Part shown: in pieces, positions 17,367-26,989 of the stretch
How the letters are laid out: the number at the start of each line of letters is the position of its first letter
How positions within the stretch are numbered: the stretch's first letter is position 1
NCBI RefSeq assembly: GCF_030687495.1
Contig: NZ_CP117435.1
Span: 1,116,001-1,180,000 of the forward strand
DNA: 64,000 bases
Source of the DNA: Pseudomonas sp. FP453
Lineage (GTDB): Bacteria > Pseudomonadota > Gammaproteobacteria > Pseudomonadales > Pseudomonadaceae
Reading direction: 5' to 3'
Program-made: the position numbers and the translations under genes
Notes under the pieces: generated by a model
What the model saw: only the letters and a program-made list of their open reading frames with translations
Database searches by the model: none
What the model was told of the DNA's origin: nothing

Positions 17367-18533
17367 TTACAGACCGTTGGCCATGGCTTTGTCGATCAGC
17401 CAGTTCAGCGACGGACCACGGTCGCTGGTCACTTCCACCGGGCGGCCGGCGTAGGTGCTGTCCAGCGGCGCGTCAGGCTTGATCTGTACGCGGATGTCGG
17501 AGGACAGGTCGGCGCTGTTCAGGCTGGTGCTGCTGACGATGGTGCCGGTGCGGGTCTGTTCTTCGTCGGCGACCTGGAAGCTCACCTGGGTGCCTGGACG
17601 CACGTCGGCGAACTGGCGATAGGTGAAGCGCGCTTCCACATTGGCCTGGCTGCCACGTGGCACCAGTTGGAAGATCACGTCGCCTTTGTTGGCGTATTGG
17701 CCATCGGCGACCATTTGCTGGGCGACTACGCAGTCGCACGGCGAGGTCAGGGTGCCGGTCATTTGCTTGCCGAACAGCTCTTCAACCTTGGCCGGTTGCA
17801 GTTGGTCTTCGTCCAGGTGGCCCTTGAGCACATCCAGCATGCTGGTGCTGAAGGTCGCCAGCGGCGCGCCTTTGGCCGCAATCCCGTCACCTTTGAGCAG
17901 GCTTTGTACGGTGCCGTCGCGGGGCATGGTCACGTTCATGCCGGGCACGCTGACCAGACCGGCCTGGGCATGGCTGACGAAGTACATGCCGTACACCGAC
18001 TTGAAGACGAAGCCGAATGCGGCGAGGCCGACGATGAAGATGCCCGCGCTGAACACCACGGCCCGCAGGCGACCGAAGGCGGTCATGCCGCTGCCGCTGT
18101 CCTTGACCTTGCGCGCCTTGGTGAAGTTGTCCCGTTGCAGGGTCGCCAACACTTCGCCCATCGACACGATGTCACCGGACAGGTGCGAAGTGATCAGGTG
18201 GCGCAGGGTGGAAATATCCTGCTGCTCCAGGTTCTGGAACTGGCAACCGGTGCGGCCGCTCTGGCGGTCGTGGGAGCGGATCTGCAGCTCCACGTCCATC
18301 GCCAGGCCAAGGTTATCGATCACGAATTGCAGGCGGCCCTTGTGCACTTCACCGACGTTCAGCGGCTGGGTGGCGGTGAACGCCAGGCCGCCGGCAGACA
18401 GGTCGATTACCCGCGCTTCGGTGGGTTTGCCGTCATTGCCGAAGAAGCGCAGCTTGGCCGGGATTTTGACCCGCGCATGTTGGCGCTGGGCTTCGGATTC
18501 GTGGACAACGTTGACGTTTGCTTGGCTATTCAT
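17367..18533 (-). CDS. alg44: Alginate co-polymerase Alg44 (c-di-GMP receptor)
   Basis: Alg44 is an inner-membrane protein that activates the polymerase Alg8 when c-di-GMP binds its PilZ domain. The cytoplasmic PilZ domain keeps R17, R21, D44 and S46 (RQHAR and DLSAGG), at the same numbers as in P. aeruginosa. One membrane segment (about 163-190) precedes a periplasmic HlyD/MFP-like domain (about 200-385) thought to reach AlgK and AlgE. The product is 388 residues. The start has only a weak AGGA upstream. The gene lies 36 bases after alg8 and 9 bases before algK. Confidence 0.96.
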   Translation of the reverse strand: MNSQANVNVVHESEAQRQHARVKIPAKLRFFGNDGKPTEARVIDLSAGGLAFTATQPLNVGEVHKGRLQFVIDNLGLAMDVELQIRSHDRQSGRTGCQFQNLEQQDISTLRHLITSHLSGDIVSMGEVLATLQRDNFTKARKVKDSGSGMTAFGRLRAVVFSAGIFIVGLAAFGFVFKSVYGMYFVSHAQAGLVSVPGMNVTMPRDGTVQSLLKGDGIAAKGAPLATFSTSMLDVLKGHLDEDQLQPAKVEELFGKQMTGTLTSPCDCVVAQQMVADGQYANKGDVIFQLVPRGSQANVEARFTYRQFADVRPGTQVSFQVADEEQTRTGTIVSSTSLNSADLSSDIRVQIKPDAPLDSTYAGRPVEVTSDRGPSLNWLIDKAMANGL

Positions 18534-18569
18534 GGTGTGTAGTTCCTAGTTAATTCAGGCTTGGCTGGG

Positions 18570-20051
18570 TCAGACCATCATCAGCAACACGGCGACGAAA
18601 ATGCTGCCGGCGGAGAAGGTCATGGTCCGAGACGACCAGGTGTTGAACCAACGTTGAAAGCTGGCCAAATCGCGGGTCAGTTTGGTGTCCTGGCGGGTCC
18701 AGGACTGTTGATCAAGGCGGAAGAACACGTAGATCTTCACCAGCGCGCCCATGATCTGGTTGTAATAGAGAATCACCGGGTACGCCGGGCCGATGGTGTG
18801 GCCGGAGCACGACAGCAACAGGGTGAGGATCAGGCGGGTGATGCCGATCCACAGCAGGTACGCGAGGATGAAGGCGCCGCCGTATTTGAAGGTGGCGATG
18901 ATTGCCACGGTCAGGCCAAGCAGGGAGGTCCACATCGATACGCGCTGGTCGAACAAGACCACGCTGGTGAACAGGCCCAGGCGACGCACACCCAGGCCGA
19001 GGGCGCGGGAGTTCTGGCGCAGGTTGTTGCCGTACCAGCGGAACATCAGCTTGCGGCTGGCCTTGATAAAGCTCTTTTCCGGCGGGTGTTCCACGGTGTT
19101 GATCGCGGCGTCGGGCACGTAGAAGGTGTCGTAACCGAGGCGCATCAGGCTGAACCAGCTGGATTTGTCGTCGCCGGTGAGGAACTTGAAGCGGCCCAGG
19201 CGCCAGTGTTGCAGCGAGTCGCTTTCGACGTCGGCGATGAAGTCCGGGTTGGTCACCACACTGGCGCGGAACACCGACATGCGCCCGGTCATGGTCAGCA
19301 CGCGCTTGGACAGGGCCATGGAGCACATGTTGATGTGGCGTTGGGCGAAGCGCAGCTTGTGCCACTCGCTCATGATGTAGCCGCCGCGCACTTCGCAGAA
19401 TTCGTTGGTGGTCAGGCCGCCGACATTGCCGAACAGCTGGAACCACGGCACGGTCTTGCGCACGACGCCTTCGGCGAGCACGGTGTCGCCATCGATCACG
19501 GCGACCACGGCGCGGTCATCCGGCAAGTGGCGGGAGATCGCACGGAAGCCGAAGGCCAGGCCGTCGCGCTTGCCGGTACCGGCGATGCGCACGAAGTCGA
19601 GCTTGACGTGCTCGGGCGGGTTCATGCGTTCCCAGAGGCTTTTCACCAGCAGCTCATCGGACATTTCCACCAGCGAGCAGACCACGGTGGTGGGGAAGCC
19701 GCATTCGATGGCTTCGCGGATCACCGAGCTGTAGACCTGTGCGGTGGTCAGCGCATCGATACGGAAACTGGTGACCATCAGGAACACGTGGGACGGGTCG
19801 GCGGCCTTGCCCAGCTTGCGCACTTTGCGGCGCAGGTGCGGGTAGACCACGTACAGGAACAGCATGCCGCGAAAGAAATGCGTAGCACCCATCGAGTAGC
19901 GCCAGATGCCGACGGCGCCAATCAGGAAAATAAAATTCTTCGACTCCGAGTCGAACGTACTCGCCGGCAAGAGCAGGGCGAGTCCCATCAGCAGGCTGAG
20001 AAAGAACAGCCAACCGGCAGATTGCAGTAGTACGTGTTTTAACTTGGACAT
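18570..20051 (-). CDS. alg8: Alginate polymerase glycosyltransferase Alg8
   Basis: Alg8 is a GT2 family inner-membrane synthase that polymerises GDP-mannuronate and extrudes polymannuronate. Predicted membrane segments lie at about 12-30 and 38-58 and in the C-terminal third, around a cytoplasmic GT-A domain. Catalytic motifs are DGD (D187, D189), TGDDKS (D294, D295, K296) and QHWRLGRF. The ATG at 20051 gives 493 residues, one fewer than P. aeruginosa. The longer frame to 20144 lacks family similarity. It starts 83 bases after algD. Confidence 0.96.
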   Translation of the reverse strand: MSKLKHVLLQSAGWLFFLSLLMGLALLLPASTFDSESKNFIFLIGAVGIWRYSMGATHFFRGMLFLYVVYPHLRRKVRKLGKAADPSHVFLMVTSFRIDALTTAQVYSSVIREAIECGFPTTVVCSLVEMSDELLVKSLWERMNPPEHVKLDFVRIAGTGKRDGLAFGFRAISRHLPDDRAVVAVIDGDTVLAEGVVRKTVPWFQLFGNVGGLTTNEFCEVRGGYIMSEWHKLRFAQRHINMCSMALSKRVLTMTGRMSVFRASVVTNPDFIADVESDSLQHWRLGRFKFLTGDDKSSWFSLMRLGYDTFYVPDAAINTVEHPPEKSFIKASRKLMFRWYGNNLRQNSRALGLGVRRLGLFTSVVLFDQRVSMWTSLLGLTVAIIATFKYGGAFILAYLLWIGITRLILTLLLSCSGHTIGPAYPVILYYNQIMGALVKIYVFFRLDQQSWTRQDTKLTRDLASFQRWFNTWSSRTMTFSAGSIFVAVLLMMV

Positions 20052-20134
20052 AAGCGTCATCCGAAGGTGATGAAGGCTCCAGGCGGCGCGCGCTGGGGAT
20101 GGAAACGCGCGCCGCCGGGAACTTGCCGTTGCTG

Positions 20135-21451
20135 TTACCAGCAAATGCCTTCGGTACGGCCGGTGGTGCAGGTGGCCTTGGACATGAAGCCCACCAGGTC
20201 GATCACTTGCTTGCCGTGCGGGGCGTTCTGCGCCAGGGCGCGGAATTTCTCGTCACGGTTGCCGAGGATGATCACGTCGGAGTTGTTGATCACATCATCG
20301 AAGTCCGAGTTGAGCAGGGACGACACGTGAGGGATCTTGCCTTCGATGTAGTCCTTGTTCGCGCCGTGGACACGGGCGTACTCGACGTTGCTGTCGTAGA
20401 TGCTCAGGTCGAAGCCCTTGCCGATCAGCATTTCGGCCAGTTCCACCAGCGGGCTTTCGCGCAGGTCATCGGTGCCGGCCTTGAAGCTCAGGCCCAGCAG
20501 GGCGACTTTGCGCTTGTCGTGGCTGTTGACGATGTCAAAGGCGTTTTGCACCTGGGACTCGTTGCTGCGCATCAGCGAGTTGAGCAGCGGCGCTTCCACG
20601 TCCAGGGAGCTGGCGCGGTAGGTGAGGGCGCGCACGTCTTTGGGCAGGCACGAACCGCCAAAGGCGAAGCCTGGGCGCATGTAGTACTGGGACAGGTTGA
20701 GGGTCTTGTCCTGGCACACCACTTCCATCACTTCACGGCCATCGACGCCGACGGCCTTGGCGATGTTGCCGATTTCGTTGGCGAAGGTGACCTTGGTGGC
20801 GTGCCACACGTTGCAGGTGTACTTGATCATTTCGGCGACGGCGATGTCCTTGCGGATGATCGGCGCGTCGAGTTCTTCGTACAGCGACTGCAGGACATCG
20901 CCGGAGGCTTTGTCGAATTCGCCGATGACGGTCATCGGTGGCAGGTCGTAGTCGGCGATGGCGGTGGATTCACGCAGGAATTCCGGGTTGACCGCGACGC
21001 CAAAGTCGACGCCGGCTTTCTTGCCGGAGCAGTCTTCGAGGATCGGGATCACCACGTTGGCCACGGTGCCGGGCAGCACGGTGCTGCGCACCACGACGGT
21101 GTGGCGGGTGGCCTTGTCACGCAGGACAAAACCGATCTCGCGGCACACGGCCTCGATGTAGTCGAGTTCCAGGTCGCCGTTTTTCTTGCTCGGCGTACCG
21201 ACGCAGATCATCGACAGGTCGGTGTCGCGAATGGCGTCGGCGAAGTTGGTGGTGCCACGCAGTCGGCCGGTTGCAATACCCTGGCTCAACAGTTCACCCA
21301 GACCTGGTTCAACGATCGGCGATTTGCCTGCATTGATCAGGTCGATCTTGTCCTTGGAGATGTCTACGCCGACCACTTCGTGGCCACGGGCAGACAGGCA
21401 ACCGGCACAGACTGCGCCAACGTAACCGAGACCAAATATGCTGATGCGCAT
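20135..21451 (-). CDS. algD: GDP-mannose 6-dehydrogenase
   Basis: AlgD oxidises GDP-mannose to GDP-mannuronate with two NAD+ per sugar, the committed step of alginate synthesis. An N-terminal Rossmann domain ([15 protein letters not shown]), a central dimer helix and a C-terminal UDP-binding-like domain are present. The catalytic Cys is residue 268 in FGGSCLPKD, as in P. aeruginosa. The ATG at 21451 has AGAGG nine bases upstream and gives 438 residues. It is the first gene of the operon and is preceded by a leader of more than 400 bases and an AlgU-type promoter. Confidence 0.97.
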   Translation of the reverse strand: MRISIFGLGYVGAVCAGCLSARGHEVVGVDISKDKIDLINAGKSPIVEPGLGELLSQGIATGRLRGTTNFADAIRDTDLSMICVGTPSKKNGDLELDYIEAVCREIGFVLRDKATRHTVVVRSTVLPGTVANVVIPILEDCSGKKAGVDFGVAVNPEFLRESTAIADYDLPPMTVIGEFDKASGDVLQSLYEELDAPIIRKDIAVAEMIKYTCNVWHATKVTFANEIGNIAKAVGVDGREVMEVVCQDKTLNLSQYYMRPGFAFGGSCLPKDVRALTYRASSLDVEAPLLNSLMRSNESQVQNAFDIVNSHDKRKVALLGLSFKAGTDDLRESPLVELAEMLIGKGFDLSIYDSNVEYARVHGANKDYIEGKIPHVSSLLNSDFDDVINNSDVIILGNRDEKFRALAQNAPHGKQVIDLVGFMSKATCTTGRTEGICW

Positions 21452-21594
21452 CGCATTTACCTCTTTAATATTCATGCCAATAATTGGCCGGAGTTCATGT
21501 TTGCAAGCGTCACTGATGCCACGAAAGTTGGGCGAATAGACGCCGACTTACCGTGTACAGGCATGTTGAATAACGAGTGACTAACTATTGCACT

Positions 21595-21612
21595 CAAGTT
21601 GTGCGCAACTTG
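21595..21612 (-). promoter_or_regulatory. Leader hairpin 1 upstream of algD
   Basis: CAAGTTG (21595-21601) and CAACTTG (21606-21612) form a 7-base stem with a 4-base loop in the untranslated leader, about 145 bases before the algD start. Confidence 0.5.
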
Positions 21613-21837
21613 GCCTTGTTATTGGGGCTTGCCCTCAAATGCAGCCGGTCTTCCTGGGGGAAGGGCCCGGCGCCAGTGCCGCAGGGTCTTGATAGAGGCG
21701 TTAAGCCCTTTAATATCAATGCCTTGGGTGTCATCACCGACACATTTGGGTAAGCGCTGCCTTGGCCTATAGGGGTTAGCAATTGATCCTTATCGCTGCC
21801 CTCAACTCACTATCAGTTGATGATGTGACCCATGAGT

Positions 21838-21858
21838 CAAAGTTGTTGGGCAACTTTG
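21838..21858 (-). promoter_or_regulatory. Leader hairpin 2 upstream of algD
   Basis: CAAAGTTG (21838-21845) and CAACTTTG (21851-21858) form a perfect 8-base stem with a 5-base loop, about 60 bases inside the predicted transcript. Its arms resemble those of hairpin 1. Confidence 0.5.
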
Positions 21859-21921
21859 CTACTTCCTTGGATCGCTGTGTAAGTTATCTCCTACAGAAAC
21901 AGAGAATTTCGTTACCGGTGG

Positions 21922-21948
21922 TATGAGCCGCCCATTTTGACGAAGTTC
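21922..21948 (-). promoter_or_regulatory. AlgU (sigma-22/RpoE-like) promoter of the alginate operon
   Basis: On the minus strand GAACTT (21948-21943), a 16-base spacer and TCATA (21926-21922) match the AlgU consensus GAACTT-N16/17-TCTGA at the -35 exactly and at the -10 in most positions. It would give a leader of roughly 460 bases before algD, compared with the similarly long leader in P. aeruginosa. Confidence 0.75.
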
Positions 21949-22211
21949 CAGCCCGCTCATCCTGTTTCCAGAAATTTCCTGAAATATTAGAAAAGATGGC
22001 ACTGGTACTATATTGATAGCACTTGCTATTTTGGCCAGTAGTTACAGGGAGTTGGTGCGAGGGGATAGTTTTGTGCCACTACTGATTTAAAAAAGTGGTG
22101 CCACTACGAAAAAAAATGACGAATGTCGAGTGAAAGAATTGTTAGGAGTACGTCAAAATGTTTTTTGACGTCAAATAAATGGCGATTCTGGCAGTGGAAT
22201 GCAATAAAAAA

Positions 22212-22300
22212 TGTGGGAGCTGGCTTGCCTGCGATAGCGGTGGGTCAGTCAGCACTTCTACTACTGATACACCGCTATCGCAGGCAAGCCAGCTCCCACA
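22212..22300 (+). repeat. REPIN-like element between yaaA and the algD upstream region
   Basis: TGTGGGAGCTGGCTTGCC...GATAGCGGTG is paired with CACCGCTATCGCAGGC...CTCCCACA in inverted orientation. It follows the end of yaaA and may serve as its transcription stop or mRNA end. Confidence 0.85.
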
Positions 22301-22326
22301 ATTGAACATCTGTGTTCTGGAGAGCT

Positions 22327-23106
22327 TTATTCCGGTGCGTGATCGCGCAAAAACACCAGTTTGTCCGGCTTGGACTGCTCCGCATTGAAGCGATAACCCT
22401 GCACATCGAATTCCTTGAGCCTGGCCGGGTCGCTGATACGTTCTTCAATCACAAAGCGGCTCATCATGCCCCGGGCTTTCTTGGCGTAGAAGCTGATGAT
22501 CTTGTACTGGCCGTTCTTCAAGTCCTTGAACTCGGTGTTGATGATCCGCGCGTTCAGGGCCGTGCGCTTGACCGCCGAGAAGTACTCGTTGGACGCCAGG
22601 TTCAGCAGCACATCGTCACCTTGCTCGGCCAGGGCTTCGTTCAGCCATTCGCTGATTCGGGTGCCCCAGAAGGCGTAGAGGTCCTTGCCACGGGCGTTGG
22701 CCAGCTTGGTGCCCATTTCCAGGCGGTACGGCATCATCAGGTCCAGGGGGCGCAGCAGGCCGTAGAGGCCGGAGAGCATGCGCAGGTGGTCCTGGGCGTA
22801 GCTGAAGTCGGCGTCGCTGAAAGTCTGGGCATTCAGGCCGGTGTACACGTCACCCTTGAACGCCAGCAGCGCCTGCTTGGCGTTGGCCGGGGTGAACGCT
22901 GGGGTCCAGCTGCCGAAGCGGGCGGCGTTGAGGCCGCCGATCTTGTCGGAGACATGCATCAGCTCGCTGATCTGCGCCGGGCTGAGTTCGCGCAGTTGCT
23001 CGATCAGTACCTGGGAATGGTCCAGGTACTGCGGCTGGGTAAAGCGCTCGGTGGCAGGCGCGGTCTCGAAATCGAGGGTCTTGGCGGGGGAAATCACCGT
23101 CAGCAT
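22327..23106 (-). CDS. yaaA: Peroxide stress protein YaaA
   Basis: This 259-residue protein of the YaaA/DUF328 family starts [14 protein letters not shown] and contains [10 protein letters not shown] and GTKLAN, all hallmarks of the family. YaaA is a cytoplasmic DNA-binding protein that lowers free iron and limits peroxide damage in E. coli; the same role is inferred here. AAGGAG lies nine bases before the ATG. It stands alone, divergent from the deacetylase gene and with a REPIN after its stop. No OxyR site is obvious upstream. Confidence 0.92.
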   Translation of the reverse strand: MLTVISPAKTLDFETAPATERFTQPQYLDHSQVLIEQLRELSPAQISELMHVSDKIGGLNAARFGSWTPAFTPANAKQALLAFKGDVYTGLNAQTFSDADFSYAQDHLRMLSGLYGLLRPLDLMMPYRLEMGTKLANARGKDLYAFWGTRISEWLNEALAEQGDDVLLNLASNEYFSAVKRTALNARIINTEFKDLKNGQYKIISFYAKKARGMMSRFVIEERISDPARLKEFDVQGYRFNAEQSKPDKLVFLRDHAPE

Positions 23107-23225
23107 GAAGTCGTCTCCTTAAATCGTGCGGGGATTCTAGGGGCTTGGGCGGTTTGACTCCACCTATGATGGCGATAGGCACGATCCGCTATGATGGGCG
23201 GTAACTCTGGAAAGGAAGACCTTGC

Positions 23226-24350
23226 GTGCGAATAGCGCTTTTATTGTCGGCATGCCTGCTGTGCCTGAACGTCCATGCGGCGCCGGCAGATGTGGCCAGC
23301 CTGGACCGTGGCACCTGGCCCGAAAAACTCAGCAGCCCGGCGCTGTTCGACGTGGCCTCGCGCGCAGAAATCCTCATGTTCGCCCACAGCCTGCTGGCCA
23401 GCGAAGCCCAGGATGAAGCAGCCCTCAAACAGCGCCTGGGGTTGAAGATCGTCAACCTGGCCGCCATCGACGACCTTCGCCGGCAGCTCTGGCAGCGCCT
23501 GCTGGAGAACTACACCTTCGCCCAGCAGAGCTGCGAGGAGGACGCCTCGTTCTGCTACCTGGTGGAGAACATGGACGACTTGCGCGAGCAGGCCGGCAAG
23601 TTCGAGGTCAGCGAAAATTCTTTCTATATAGGGTGGGCGGCCCCCAGCCATGCGTTTCACGAACGTTATCTGGATGAACTGCTGCGCAAGGCCGCGCTGT
23701 TCCCGCAGATCAGCAGCGAAATCGCGCGTTTCGGCGACCATGAGCGCAATGGCGATGAATTCAACGACCGCCTGTTCCTGCTGACGTTTGACGGTGGCCC
23801 CGCGCCCGTCAGTGGCAACACCGATTGGCTCGCCGACTACCTGCGCAAGCAAAAGATGAACGCCACCTTCTTTGTTCTCGGCAGCAGCTTGCAAACGCGG
23901 GTGGAGCGCAGTTCCGCCGCCGATGTGCAGGCGTTGTACCAAGGCCAGTGCGTGGGAACCCAGGGCTGGCAGTACCGCTCCCACAGCCACTGGGTCGATT
24001 GGCAAAGTTCGATTACCCGCAGCGCCTCGCTGGCGCAGAACCTGATGCCGGAAAACTATGTGCCGCTGTTCCGCCCGCCGTACGGCCAGCGGCGCGCCGA
24101 CAGCCAGGGTTTCTTCCAGTCCCAGGGCCTGCAGGTGGCGTTGTGGGACATCGATTCCCAGGACGAACCGGGCAAGCTCAAGGCCGATGAGTCGGCGCAG
24201 CGGGTGCTGACGCTGATGTTGCTGTGGCGCAAAGGGGTGATTGTGTTTCACGACACCCAGGACAAGGCGCGGGTCGCTTTGCCGCAGTTGCTGCAGGCGA
24301 CGGCACAGAGTGGATTGGGTTGGCAGGACTGCCGTGAGGCGTTTCGCTGA
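23226..24350 (+). CDS. Exported polysaccharide deacetylase (NodB-fold) protein
   Basis: This 374-residue protein has a signal peptide (MRIALLLSACLLCLNVHA). An N-terminal helical region of about 150 residues precedes a CE4/NodB deacetylase domain. Motif 1 reads TFDGGPAP (instead of the usual TFDDGP), motif 2 SHSHWVDW, motif 3 RPPYGQR and the last motif IVFHDT. The usual second Asp of motif 1 is a Gly, so metal-dependent activity may be altered. Its target would be a periplasmic or surface N-acetylated glycan. GTG is the start, with AAGGAAG upstream. A hairpin terminator follows. Confidence 0.8.
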   Translation: MRIALLLSACLLCLNVHAAPADVASLDRGTWPEKLSSPALFDVASRAEILMFAHSLLASEAQDEAALKQRLGLKIVNLAAIDDLRRQLWQRLLENYTFAQQSCEEDASFCYLVENMDDLREQAGKFEVSENSFYIGWAAPSHAFHERYLDELLRKAALFPQISSEIARFGDHERNGDEFNDRLFLLTFDGGPAPVSGNTDWLADYLRKQKMNATFFVLGSSLQTRVERSSAADVQALYQGQCVGTQGWQYRSHSHWVDWQSSITRSASLAQNLMPENYVPLFRPPYGQRRADSQGFFQSQGLQVALWDIDSQDEPGKLKADESAQRVLTLMLLWRKGVIVFHDTQDKARVALPQLLQATAQSGLGWQDCREAFR

Positions 24351-24353
24351 AGT

Positions 24354-24383
24354 GCCCGGCCCTGTTGGGTGCGGGGCCTTTTT
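24354..24383 (+). terminator. Rho-independent terminator after the deacetylase gene
   Basis: GCCCGGCCC and GCGGGGCC flank a loop and are followed by TTTTT. The core stem is short (GGCCC/GGGCC), but its position four bases after the stop and the T run support it. Confidence 0.6.
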
Positions 24384-24689
24384 GGGGTGATTTTGTGCGA
24401 CAAATCGATGCAGGCGGACTTCCGACTTTAACGGGGTGCATGGCACTCGGCTAGTGCTATTCGTCATCCTGAAAAATAAACTTCAAAAAAGCGTCAAAGT
24501 GCTTTTTCCTGTCACACGTTTTGCGGTATTACGAAGTCAGATCGCCGAAACCTGCAACACAGGTGGCGTCTTTCCAGACTCCTCATGTGGGCATGCACTT
24601 GACGTCCCTCAGGTGCATTCGGTGGTCGAATCGAGGCGCAGCACCGCCCAGGTATTGCGTCGACTGGCTCCCACAAAAGGTGACCGAGT
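24384..24689 (+). other. Intergenic region before the PhoH-like gene
   Basis: I see no gene here. The open frames present lack coding character. There is a fragment of REP-like sequence (GGCTCCCACAAAAGG near 24667) and an AT-rich stretch at 24470-24510 that may hold the promoter of the downstream gene, but no clear -35/-10 pair. Confidence 0.5.
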
Positions 24690-26084
24690 ATGGATGATCA
24701 TGGACGCACCCCTTCTTCCGACCAGCCAATCCTTTATGTGCTTGATACCAACGTATTGATCCACGATCCAAACGCACTGCTCAACTTCGAAGAACACCAC
24801 GTCGCCATCCCGATGATCGTGCTTGAGGAACTCGACAAACTCAAAAGCGGGCACCACAGCGTGGCCGCCGAATGCCGCCAGGCGATCCGCCTGATCGACA
24901 AGACGCTGGGCGAAGCGTCGCCGGAAGACGTCGAGGTGGGCGTACCGATCCAGCGCGGCAAAAGCGGGCCCAAGGGCTTGCTGTCGATCCTGATGAGCAA
25001 GCGCAGCGAGCCCAACAGCGTGCTGCCGGAAAACCTCAACGACAACAAGATCATCAACCAGTTGATCGACCTGCACGCGCGTGACAAGGACCTGCGCGTG
25101 GTGCTGGTGACCAAAGACATCAATATGCGCCTCAAGGCCCGTGCGTGTGGGATCGCGGCCGAGGACTACAGCACCGACCAACTGGTCGATGACGTGTCGA
25201 TGCTGTCCCGTGGCTATCACATGATTACCGGCTCGTTCTGGGACCGTGTCAGCAAGGTTGAAACCCGCCAGGACCATGGCCGCACCTGGCACCAGGTGCA
25301 GCTGATCGAAAACCTGCCGGCTGTGCATATCAATGAATTCATCGTCGATGAACAGGGCTTCGTGGGCTGGATCAAAGAGATCCAGGTCGACAAGCTGCTG
25401 ATCCTCGACCTGCATCAGGAACCCCTGTTGCATCAGGAAGCCTGGGGCCTGAAACCGCGAGACATCTACCAGAGCCTGGCGCTGTACGCGCTGCTCGACC
25501 CGGACATCCACCTGGTCAACCTGACGGGCGCCGCCGGTTCCGGCAAAACCATCCTCGCCCTGGCTGCCGCGATCGAGCAGACCATGGTCACCAAACGCTA
25601 TCGCCGCATCATCGCCACCCGCAGCGTGCAGGGCCTGGACCAGGAAATCGGCTTCCTGCCCGGCACCGAGGCGGAAAAAATGGAGCCGTGGCTGGGGGCG
25701 ATCACCGACAACCTCGAAGCCTTGCACATGGATGACGAAAACACCCATGGCAGCGTCGACTACATCCTCAGCAAAGTGCCGTTGCAGTTCAAATCCCTCA
25801 ACTACATCCGGGGTCGCAGCTTCCAGCAAAGCCTGATCTTGATCGATGAATGCCAGAACCTCACGCCGCACCAGATGAAAACCATCATCACCCGTGCCGG
25901 CGCCGGTTCCAAAGTGGTGTGCCTGGGCAACCTGGCACAGATCGACACCCCTTACCTGTCCGCGACCAGCTCCGGGCTGACTTACCTGACGGAACGCTTC
26001 AAGGACTTCCCGAACGGCGTGCATATTGCGCTGCAGGGTGTGCCTCGTTCGATTCTGGCTGAATACGCCGAGTCCCACCTCTAA
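24690..26084 (+). CDS. PhoH-like ATPase with N-terminal PIN domain
   Basis: This 464-residue fusion has a PIN nuclease-like domain (YVLDTNVLIHDP, acidic residues typical of PIN RNases, about 10-150) and a PhoH ATPase domain (about 240-455). The ATPase domain has Walker A GAAGSGKT, Walker B LILIDECQNL and the family motif QIDTPYL. PIN-PhoH (PhoH2-type) proteins are implicated in RNA unwinding and cleavage; the natural RNA target is unknown. AGGTGA precedes the ATG. It is a single-gene unit bounded by a nested REP array. Confidence 0.9.
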   Translation: MDDHGRTPSSDQPILYVLDTNVLIHDPNALLNFEEHHVAIPMIVLEELDKLKSGHHSVAAECRQAIRLIDKTLGEASPEDVEVGVPIQRGKSGPKGLLSILMSKRSEPNSVLPENLNDNKIINQLIDLHARDKDLRVVLVTKDINMRLKARACGIAAEDYSTDQLVDDVSMLSRGYHMITGSFWDRVSKVETRQDHGRTWHQVQLIENLPAVHINEFIVDEQGFVGWIKEIQVDKLLILDLHQEPLLHQEAWGLKPRDIYQSLALYALLDPDIHLVNLTGAAGSGKTILALAAAIEQTMVTKRYRRIIATRSVQGLDQEIGFLPGTEAEKMEPWLGAITDNLEALHMDDENTHGSVDYILSKVPLQFKSLNYIRGRSFQQSLILIDECQNLTPHQMKTIITRAGAGSKVVCLGNLAQIDTPYLSATSSGLTYLTERFKDFPNGVHIALQGVPRSILAEYAESHL

Positions 26085-26097
26085 CCATGGTCGATAG

Positions 26098-26213
26098 GGA
26101 GCTGGCTTTTTGTGGGAGCTGGCTTGCCTGCGATAGCATCACCGCGGTGTAGCTGATACACCGCGGTGCCTGCATCGCAGGCAAGCCAGCTCCCACACAA
26201 GCCAGCTCCCACA
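26098..26213 (+). repeat. Nested REPIN upstream of moaC
   Basis: A full inverted pair (TGTGGGAGCTGGCTTGCC...GATAGC and its partner) has an extra partial unit at each outer end (GGAGCTGGCTTTT on the left, ACAAGCCAGCTCCCACA on the right). It looks like one palindrome inside another. The same telescoped form is found at 27461-27580, on the other side of moaCDE. Confidence 0.8.
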
Positions 26214-26274
26214 AAGGCATGCGCAAATCTGACCGCCGGGTTTACAATCGCTGCTCCTGATCAGGAGTATCCCT

Positions 26275-26748
26275 GTGCTGACTCATCTCGATTCCCAAGG
26301 TCGCGCCCATATGGTCGACGTCACCGACAAGTCCGTGACGTTCCGTGAAGCGGTGGCCGAAGCCCGGGTGCGCATGTTGCCCGAGACCCTGCAAATGATT
26401 GTCGACGGCGCCCACCCCAAGGGCGACGTGTTTGCCGTGGCCCGCATCGCCGGGATCCAGGCGGCGAAAAAAACCAGTGATCTGATCCCGCTGTGCCACC
26501 CGCTGATGTTGACGGGCGTCAAGGTCGAACTGAGCGCCGATGGCGCAGACTCGGTGCACATCCTGGCGCGCTGCAAACTCTCCGGCCAGACCGGCGTGGA
26601 GATGGAAGCGCTCACCGCCGCCAGCGTCGCGGCATTGACCATCTACGACATGTGCAAGGCCGTGGACCGCGGCATGACCATCGAAAGCATCCGCCTGCTG
26701 GAAAAGCTGGGCGGCAAGAGCGGACACTTCAAGGCGGACCAGGCATGA
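26275..26748 (+). CDS. moaC: Cyclic pyranopterin monophosphate synthase MoaC
   Basis: MoaC acts with MoaA in the first step of molybdenum cofactor synthesis, making cPMP from the GTP-derived intermediate. This 157-residue protein shows the family core [37 protein letters not shown] and a terminal [12 protein letters not shown]. Start is GTG at 26275 with AGGAG upstream. It overlaps moaD by ATGA and leads the moaCDE operon; moaA is not in the window. Confidence 0.97.
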   Translation: MLTHLDSQGRAHMVDVTDKSVTFREAVAEARVRMLPETLQMIVDGAHPKGDVFAVARIAGIQAAKKTSDLIPLCHPLMLTGVKVELSADGADSVHILARCKLSGQTGVEMEALTAASVAALTIYDMCKAVDRGMTIESIRLLEKLGGKSGHFKADQA

Positions 26749-26987
26749 GCATCAACGTATTGTTTTTTGCGCGTTACGCGGAAGCGGTGGGCTTTGACTC
26801 GCTGGAGATGGAAGGTGATTTCGCCACCGTCGATGCGGTACGCCTCGCGCTGGCCAGTGACCCGGAGTTTGCGGTGCTCAACGAGACCAGCCTGATGTGC
26901 GCGCGCAACGAAGAGTTGTGCAGCCTCGATGAACCGGTGCAGGCGGGTGACGAAGTGGCGTTCTTTCCACCCGTGACTGGGGGCTGA
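26745..26987 (+). CDS. moaD: Molybdopterin synthase small subunit MoaD
   Basis: MoaD is the ubiquitin-like sulfur carrier of molybdopterin synthase. The 80-residue product ends in PPVTGG, the Gly-Gly tail that is adenylated and thiocarboxylated. The start ATG overlaps the moaC stop (ATGA), and the stop lies two bases before moaE, so the three genes are tightly coupled. The frame is open further upstream inside moaC, but only the coupled start gives a normal MoaD. Confidence 0.95.
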   Translation: MSINVLFFARYAEAVGFDSLEMEGDFATVDAVRLALASDPEFAVLNETSLMCARNEELCSLDEPVQAGDEVAFFPPVTGG

Positions 26988-26989
26988 TC

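Larger units (their letters stand above)
21452..22211 (-). other. algD leader and upstream regulatory region
   Basis: This stretch of 760 bases contains no convincing gene. It is AT-richer than the operon. It holds an AlgU-type promoter (21922-21948), two related hairpins in the transcribed leader (21595-21612 and 21838-21858) and AT-rich DNA upstream of the promoter. One weak AlgR-like sequence, GACATTCGTC on the minus strand near 22115-22126, matches the ACCGTTCGTC consensus at 7 of 10 positions. Long distal regulatory DNA is normal for algD promoters. Confidence 0.7.

Noticed and set aside
22115-22126. AlgR-like site upstream of algD
   Set aside because: Only 7 of 10 positions match the consensus as I remember it, so I mention it but do not list it as a site.
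24436-24759. 107-codon frame before the PhoH-like gene
   Set aside because: It overlaps the true phoH-like start out of frame and has no coding character.
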